A stretch of DNA of 64,000 nucleotides from Bacteroidales bacterium UBA5382. GTDB taxonomy: Bacteria > Bacteroidota > Bacteroidia > Bacteroidales > Dysgonomonadaceae. The stretch spans positions 29,506 to 93,505 of the forward strand of contig DHOU01000015.1 of the NCBI GenBank assembly GCA_002409745.1. The letters are read 5' to 3'. This document shows, piece after piece, positions 60,571 to 64,000 of this stretch. The notes beneath the pieces are model-generated. The model saw nothing but the letters and a program-made list of their open reading frames with translations. It had not been told where the DNA came from and ran no database searches. How positions within the stretch are numbered: position 1 is the stretch's first letter; each line of letters starts with the position of its first letter. Both the position numbers and the translations under genes were made by a program.

Positions 60571-62457
60571 ATGAGCAGGACTATCCTTGAATTTCTGGAC
60601 GAATCGGTAAAGAAGTATGCCGACCGTCCTTATCTATATGAAGCGAAGAGCGGATCGGAATATACCTCGTTGACGTATCGTCAGGTGCAGGAACAATCGA
60701 AACAATTTGCCGCAGGGTTACTTTCTTTGGGCGTGCAGGCGGGCGACCGCATCGCGCTGTTGTCGGAAGGCAAGAACAATTGGGTGATCGGCGAATTGGG
60801 CATCTTGCATGCCGGGGCTATTTGTGTGCCGTTGTCGGTTAAACTGGAGAGCGAACAAGATATCAGCTTCCGCCTGAACCATTCCGAAACCCGTATGGTG
60901 TTGGCATCCGATCAGCAAATCGCCAAGTTGCGGAGAATGAAAAATGCATTTCCTACTGTGGAGCAATATATCCTGCTCGATGAAGAGGACGGGATTGAAA
61001 AGGATGAACTGCTGTTTGATACAGTGATTGAAAAAGGCGTTCAGGCGTTGACGCAAAACCCGTTGTTTCTCGACGAACGAATCCAAGGCGTCACTCCCGA
61101 GTCGCTGGCCAATATTTCGTACACCTCCGGTACGACGGCCAATCCGAAAGGGATTATGCTTACCCACAGTAACTATGTATTCAATGCCGAACAATCGGTC
61201 GATCATATAAAAGGCATTCCGTCCCATTTTCGCACCTTGTTGATTCTGCCCTGGGATCATTCGTTCGGGCATACGGCCGGAATCTATTCGTTTATGAAAT
61301 GCGGAGCCTCGATAGCTTCGGTTGCGATGGGCAAATCGCCGATAGAAGTGCTGCGGAATGTTCCGAAAAGCCTGAAAGCTATCAATCCGCACATGATGAT
61401 GAGTGTGCCGGCGTTGGCCGCGAACTTCCGCAAGAATATCGAAGCCGGCATCGAAAAGAAAGGAAAACGAACCGCCACCTTGTTTCGAAAAGCATTGAAA
61501 CTGGCGTATACCTATAATAAAGAAGGATTCAATAAAGGAACCGGTGCGCGGTTCTGGATGAAACCCCTACTGTCGGTTTACGACCGGTTGATATTTTCGA
61601 AAGTGCGGCAATCGTTTGCAAGCAACATGGCGTATTTCATCGGCGGCGGGGCGTTGCTCGATATCGAATTGCAGCGGTTCTTCTATGCGATCGGCATCCC
61701 CATGTATCAAGGGTACGGATTGTCGGAAGCGACGCCCGTCATTTCGGCCAACAGCGCCCACGCGCACAAACTCGGCTCGTCGGGTAAACCGTTGCCGCGC
61801 ATGGATATTCAGATTGTGGATGAAACGCTGAAAGAAGTGCCGGCGGGCGAAAAGGGCGAAATCATGATCCGTGGCGGAAACGTGATGAAAGGCTATTGGA
61901 AGAATCCCGAAGCAACCGCTGAAACTCTTGTAGACGGATGGCTGCGTACAGGCGATATGGGCTATCTCGATACGGACGGTTATTTATATGTATTAGGGCG
62001 GACAAAATCGTTATTGATCGGCGATGACGGAGAGAAGTTTTCGCCGGAAGGCATCGAAGAGTCGATTATGGCGACGTCGCCTTATATCGAGCAGTGTGTA
62101 CTGTATAATAATCAACGTCCGTATACGACGGCGCTGATCGTGGTGAATCGCGACGAATTGAAAAAGCGTACTTCCGACCCGCAGGAAGCCGCCCGCATTA
62201 TCGAACAAGAGGTCGGTGCCTATCTGAAAGGCGGAAAGCATGACGGATTGTTTCCCTATCGGTGGCTTCCTTCGGCTTTCGCCGTATTGGAAGAGCCTTT
62301 TACGGAGAAAAACGGATTGGTCAACTCTTCGCTGAAGATTGTGAAGCATAAAGTGTATTCGGCTTACGCGGGGCGCATCGAAGGACTGTATACGGCGGAA
62401 GGAAAAAAGGCCGCTTCGGCAAATAATATCGACGTGTTGAAGAAAATACTGGGATAA
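60571..62457 (+). CDS. Long-chain fatty acid-CoA ligase (AMP-binding)
   Basis: The enzyme activates fatty acids as acyl-AMP and then acyl-CoA. The ATP loop is SYTSGTTANPKGIMLTHSNY (about 187-206), the adenylate motif is YQGYGLSEATP, and GWLRTGDMGYLDTDGYLYVLGRTK (about 448-471) includes the conserved Asp and Arg hinge. The length of 628 aa fits FACL-type enzymes. It stands alone between the MATE gene and the radical-SAM gene and is followed directly by a heptamer array. Confidence 0.94.
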   Translation: MSRTILEFLDESVKKYADRPYLYEAKSGSEYTSLTYRQVQEQSKQFAAGLLSLGVQAGDRIALLSEGKNNWVIGELGILHAGAICVPLSVKLESEQDISFRLNHSETRMVLASDQQIAKLRRMKNAFPTVEQYILLDEEDGIEKDELLFDTVIEKGVQALTQNPLFLDERIQGVTPESLANISYTSGTTANPKGIMLTHSNYVFNAEQSVDHIKGIPSHFRTLLILPWDHSFGHTAGIYSFMKCGASIASVAMGKSPIEVLRNVPKSLKAINPHMMMSVPALAANFRKNIEAGIEKKGKRTATLFRKALKLAYTYNKEGFNKGTGARFWMKPLLSVYDRLIFSKVRQSFASNMAYFIGGGALLDIELQRFFYAIGIPMYQGYGLSEATPVISANSAHAHKLGSSGKPLPRMDIQIVDETLKEVPAGEKGEIMIRGGNVMKGYWKNPEATAETLVDGWLRTGDMGYLDTDGYLYVLGRTKSLLIGDDGEKFSPEGIEESIMATSPYIEQCVLYNNQRPYTTALIVVNRDELKKRTSDPQEAARIIEQEVGAYLKGGKHDGLFPYRWLPSAFAVLEEPFTEKNGLVNSSLKIVKHKVYSAYAGRIEGLYTAEGKKAASANNIDVLKKILG

Positions 62458-62458
62458 G

Positions 62459-62528
62459 TTATGAGTTATGAATGATGAGTTATGAGTTATGAGTTATGAG
62501 TTATGAGTGATGAGTGATGAGTGATGAA
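62459..62528. repeat. Heptamer array (TTATGAG/TGATGAG), ten units
   Basis: Ten consecutive 7-mers follow the synthetase stop by one base: TTATGAG, TTATGAA, TGATGAG, then TTATGAG four times, TGATGAG twice and TGATGAA. It fills the convergent gap to the radical-SAM gene. Confidence 0.95.
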
Positions 62529-62536
62529 TGCGGTTA

Positions 62537-63604
62537 TTATTTTCCCATCATTTCGAGATGGCATTGCAGCAAAGCGCCGGTTTTTTCATCACGGAGATGC
62601 AGCCCGTTTCCCTGGCACTGTTTGTAGGCTTTGCACGAAGCGCAGCGGCCGGTTTTCGTCCATGAACGGTCGCGCATGATTTGAAAACGCGTGTTCCAAA
62701 CCGTCCAAAAATCATCTTGATAGATATTTCCCTGGATGTAATCGCTTCGAAGGCTCGGGCAAGCGCTTATATCGCCGTTTGCAAGGACGGAACCGATATG
62801 TATTCCGGCTTGGCAGAAAAAAGGCTGGTCGCGCACTTCCATTTCGTACTCGCCCAAATAACCTTCACATCCGTACGAGGCGTTTATTTCCCCTTCGCGA
62901 CGCGTTTCGCGAATAAAATCCAGCATCCGGACAAATTCTTCCGGCGAAAGTTTCAAAAGGGGATTGTCTTTCGCCCGTCCCTTTGGGAAGACGGTAAATA
63001 ACCGCCAATGCTTCACCCCCAACGAAAGTAAGAGGTTTTTGAGTTGAGGCAACTCATCGATATTCTTTTTGTGGACACACGTCACCACATCATACGTGAG
63101 GTCGGGGGTGGAAGCTACCCGGTAAATGGCATTTACGGCGCGCAGCCACGACCCTTGCTTGACTCGGAACCATTCGTGCGATTCCTCGTTGTAGCCGTCG
63201 AGACTGACGGTTACCGAACGCAACCCGGCGGACAATAGACTGTCCAATCGTTTTTGCGACAAGCCGTATCCGTTCGTTACGAATCCCCACGGATATTCCA
63301 GGTCGTAGATGGCGCGTCCGCACGCTTCGAGGTCTTTGCGGACGAGCGGTTCGCCGCCGGTAATGACAATCATGGTTTTATGCGGATCCACATGCGGGCG
63401 TATATCCGAAAGCACTCTCAGAAAATCCTCCTTCGGCATGTCGGGCACCCACGATTGTTGGGTGCAATCGCTTCCGCAATGCACGCAGTTGAAATTGCAA
63501 CGCAAGGTGCACTCCCAAAACAGATAATTGAGTTGATGAAAGTGTGTTTCGGTTTTTTTATACTCCTGATAGAGCGAAAGAATTGTCTTTTTGCGTAGAT
63601 CCAT
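62537..63604 (-). CDS. Radical SAM/SPASM-like enzyme paired with a lipoprotein
   Basis: The 355-aa enzyme has the canonical CxxxCxxC at Cys36, Cys40 and Cys43 (CNFNCVHC, with an extra Cys32) and the SAM-binding GGEP in VITGGEPLVRKD. The C-terminal third has Cys264, Cys282, Cys321, Cys324, Cys330 and Cys348 in a SPASM/twitch-like pattern for extra Fe-S clusters. Such enzymes usually modify a peptide or protein. Its upstream neighbour is a small putative lipoprotein; I recall a Bacteroidetes pairing of a radical-SAM/SPASM family with a dedicated putative lipoprotein family. The modification is unknown. Confidence 0.9.
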   Translation of the reverse strand: MDLRKKTILSLYQEYKKTETHFHQLNYLFWECTLRCNFNCVHCGSDCTQQSWVPDMPKEDFLRVLSDIRPHVDPHKTMIVITGGEPLVRKDLEACGRAIYDLEYPWGFVTNGYGLSQKRLDSLLSAGLRSVTVSLDGYNEESHEWFRVKQGSWLRAVNAIYRVASTPDLTYDVVTCVHKKNIDELPQLKNLLLSLGVKHWRLFTVFPKGRAKDNPLLKLSPEEFVRMLDFIRETRREGEINASYGCEGYLGEYEMEVRDQPFFCQAGIHIGSVLANGDISACPSLRSDYIQGNIYQDDFWTVWNTRFQIMRDRSWTKTGRCASCKAYKQCQGNGLHLRDEKTGALLQCHLEMMGK

Positions 63605-63656
63605 GCCGCGTAGTGTTAAGGGCGGTTCGTTATTATATAATATATAAGGTGTATCG

Positions 63657-64000
63657 TTATTCGGCGGAAGTTTTTTTGTCGGGCTTTAAAGCGAAGTCGG
63701 CATCGTCTTTTTCAAAAGCGCCATCATACCAATTTCCATCGCCTTTTTTAATTTGAACGACATCTTTCTTCTGGAGAGATACCGAATCGGATACAAGCGA
63801 ACCGTTTTTTGCGCCATCGACGTCATCGACCCGTATTTTCACCGGAAAACCGATGATACCTTTCATGTCGAGCGTGTAGTTGCCCCGGGTATCGGTGTAA
63901 ACGGTGTCTGCCTGGCCGAACTCTTTCCCGATCACCCGGATATCGGGAACCGGCTGATTTGTTTCTTTATTTGTCACCTTGCCATGTGCCTTGAAGTCGG
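63657..64000 (-). CDS. Radical-SAM-associated putative lipoprotein, C-terminal part
   Basis: The gene runs off the right edge; in-frame codons continue upstream of 63977 as DFKAHGK before VTNKETNQPVPDIRV. A carboxypeptidase-regulatory-like or peptidase-associated beta domain (VYTDTRGNYTLDMKG) is followed by SLQKKDVVQIKKGDGNWYDG and an acidic/lysine tail ending KPDKKTSAE. The signal peptide, if any, is outside the window. It lies 52 nt upstream of the radical-SAM gene on the same strand, so it is the likely substrate or partner. No function is known to me. Confidence 0.8.
   Translation of the reverse strand, partial: DFKAHGKVTNKETNQPVPDIRVIGKEFGQADTVYTDTRGNYTLDMKGIIGFPVKIRVDDVDGAKNGSLVSDSVSLQKKDVVQIKKGDGNWYDGAFEKDDADFALKPDKKTSAE

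Overview
The window looks like a chromosomal segment of a Bacteroidales bacterium, probably of the Tannerellaceae/Parabacteroides group. The family-level guess is inference from gene content and order. Supporting signs are a SusC/SusD polysaccharide-utilisation locus with an ECF-sigma/FecR pair, GldE next to an Sfp-type transferase, Bacteroidetes-type LptE and DUF4827 lipoproteins, a b558-type succinate dehydrogenase/fumarate reductase, tRNAs without an encoded CCA, and many promoters with the Bacteroidetes -7 box TAnnTTTG. Most genes are housekeeping. Accessory content is limited to the polysaccharide locus, a radical-SAM/lipoprotein pair at the right edge, and a rich set of intergenic repeats.

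Layout. 1-3.1 kb: end of a tRNA-Ser, then a long structured leader before a DEAD-box helicase and a cold-shock-domain protein, and a secreted alpha/beta hydrolase. 3.2-8.6 kb: ksgA-corA on the minus strand, then a flippase-like membrane protein, a PepD dipeptidase, a flavodoxin and a tiny membrane protein. 8.7-16.3 kb: subtilisin-like protease, xseA-xseB, ispD, rpe, a ComEC-like protein without the nuclease domain, and a DHH phosphoesterase. 16.4-22.3 kb: DUF4827 lipoprotein, glmM, an acyltransferase, a sigma-54 activator, lptE, a TPR protein and secG, mostly envelope functions. 22.5-25.6 kb (minus): outer-membrane barrel and priA.

26.1-37.6 kb: a six-gene minus-strand locus (SusC, SusD, a degenerate GH18 protein, a DUF1735-LamG protein, an EndoF1-like GH18 enzyme, an Ig-like lipoprotein) with FecR and a divergent ECF sigma factor. 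The model is that SusC binds N-glycan released by the GH18 enzyme and signals through its N-terminal STN domain to FecR and the sigma factor. 37.8-41.2 kb: sdhCAB. 41.5-44.3 kb: trpS and two acyltransferase-type proteins. 44.5-48.8 kb: RNase G, a 30-codon bS22/mS38-type ribosomal protein gene, HU, mutY and ssb. 48.9-54 kb: gldE, a phosphopantetheinyl transferase, and the rplM-rpsI-rpsB-tsf cluster. 54.6-58.8 kb: pfkA, acpP-fabF-rnc and purN. 58.9-64 kb: tRNA-Leu(UAG), a MATE transporter, a long-chain acyl-CoA synthetase, a radical-SAM/SPASM-like enzyme and the C-terminal part of its partner lipoprotein.

The intergenic DNA is unusually patterned. There are exact 7-nt-period arrays with different unit sequences at several loci, 8-nt arrays of one related sequence at two loci (one running into purN), a six-copy 42-bp array next to the polysaccharide locus, a 30-bp-arm palindrome flanked by heptamer arrays, and a dispersed family sharing the core CGRCRCCCTCGGTAAAG. 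I see no CRISPR array, no intact insertion sequence and no prophage.
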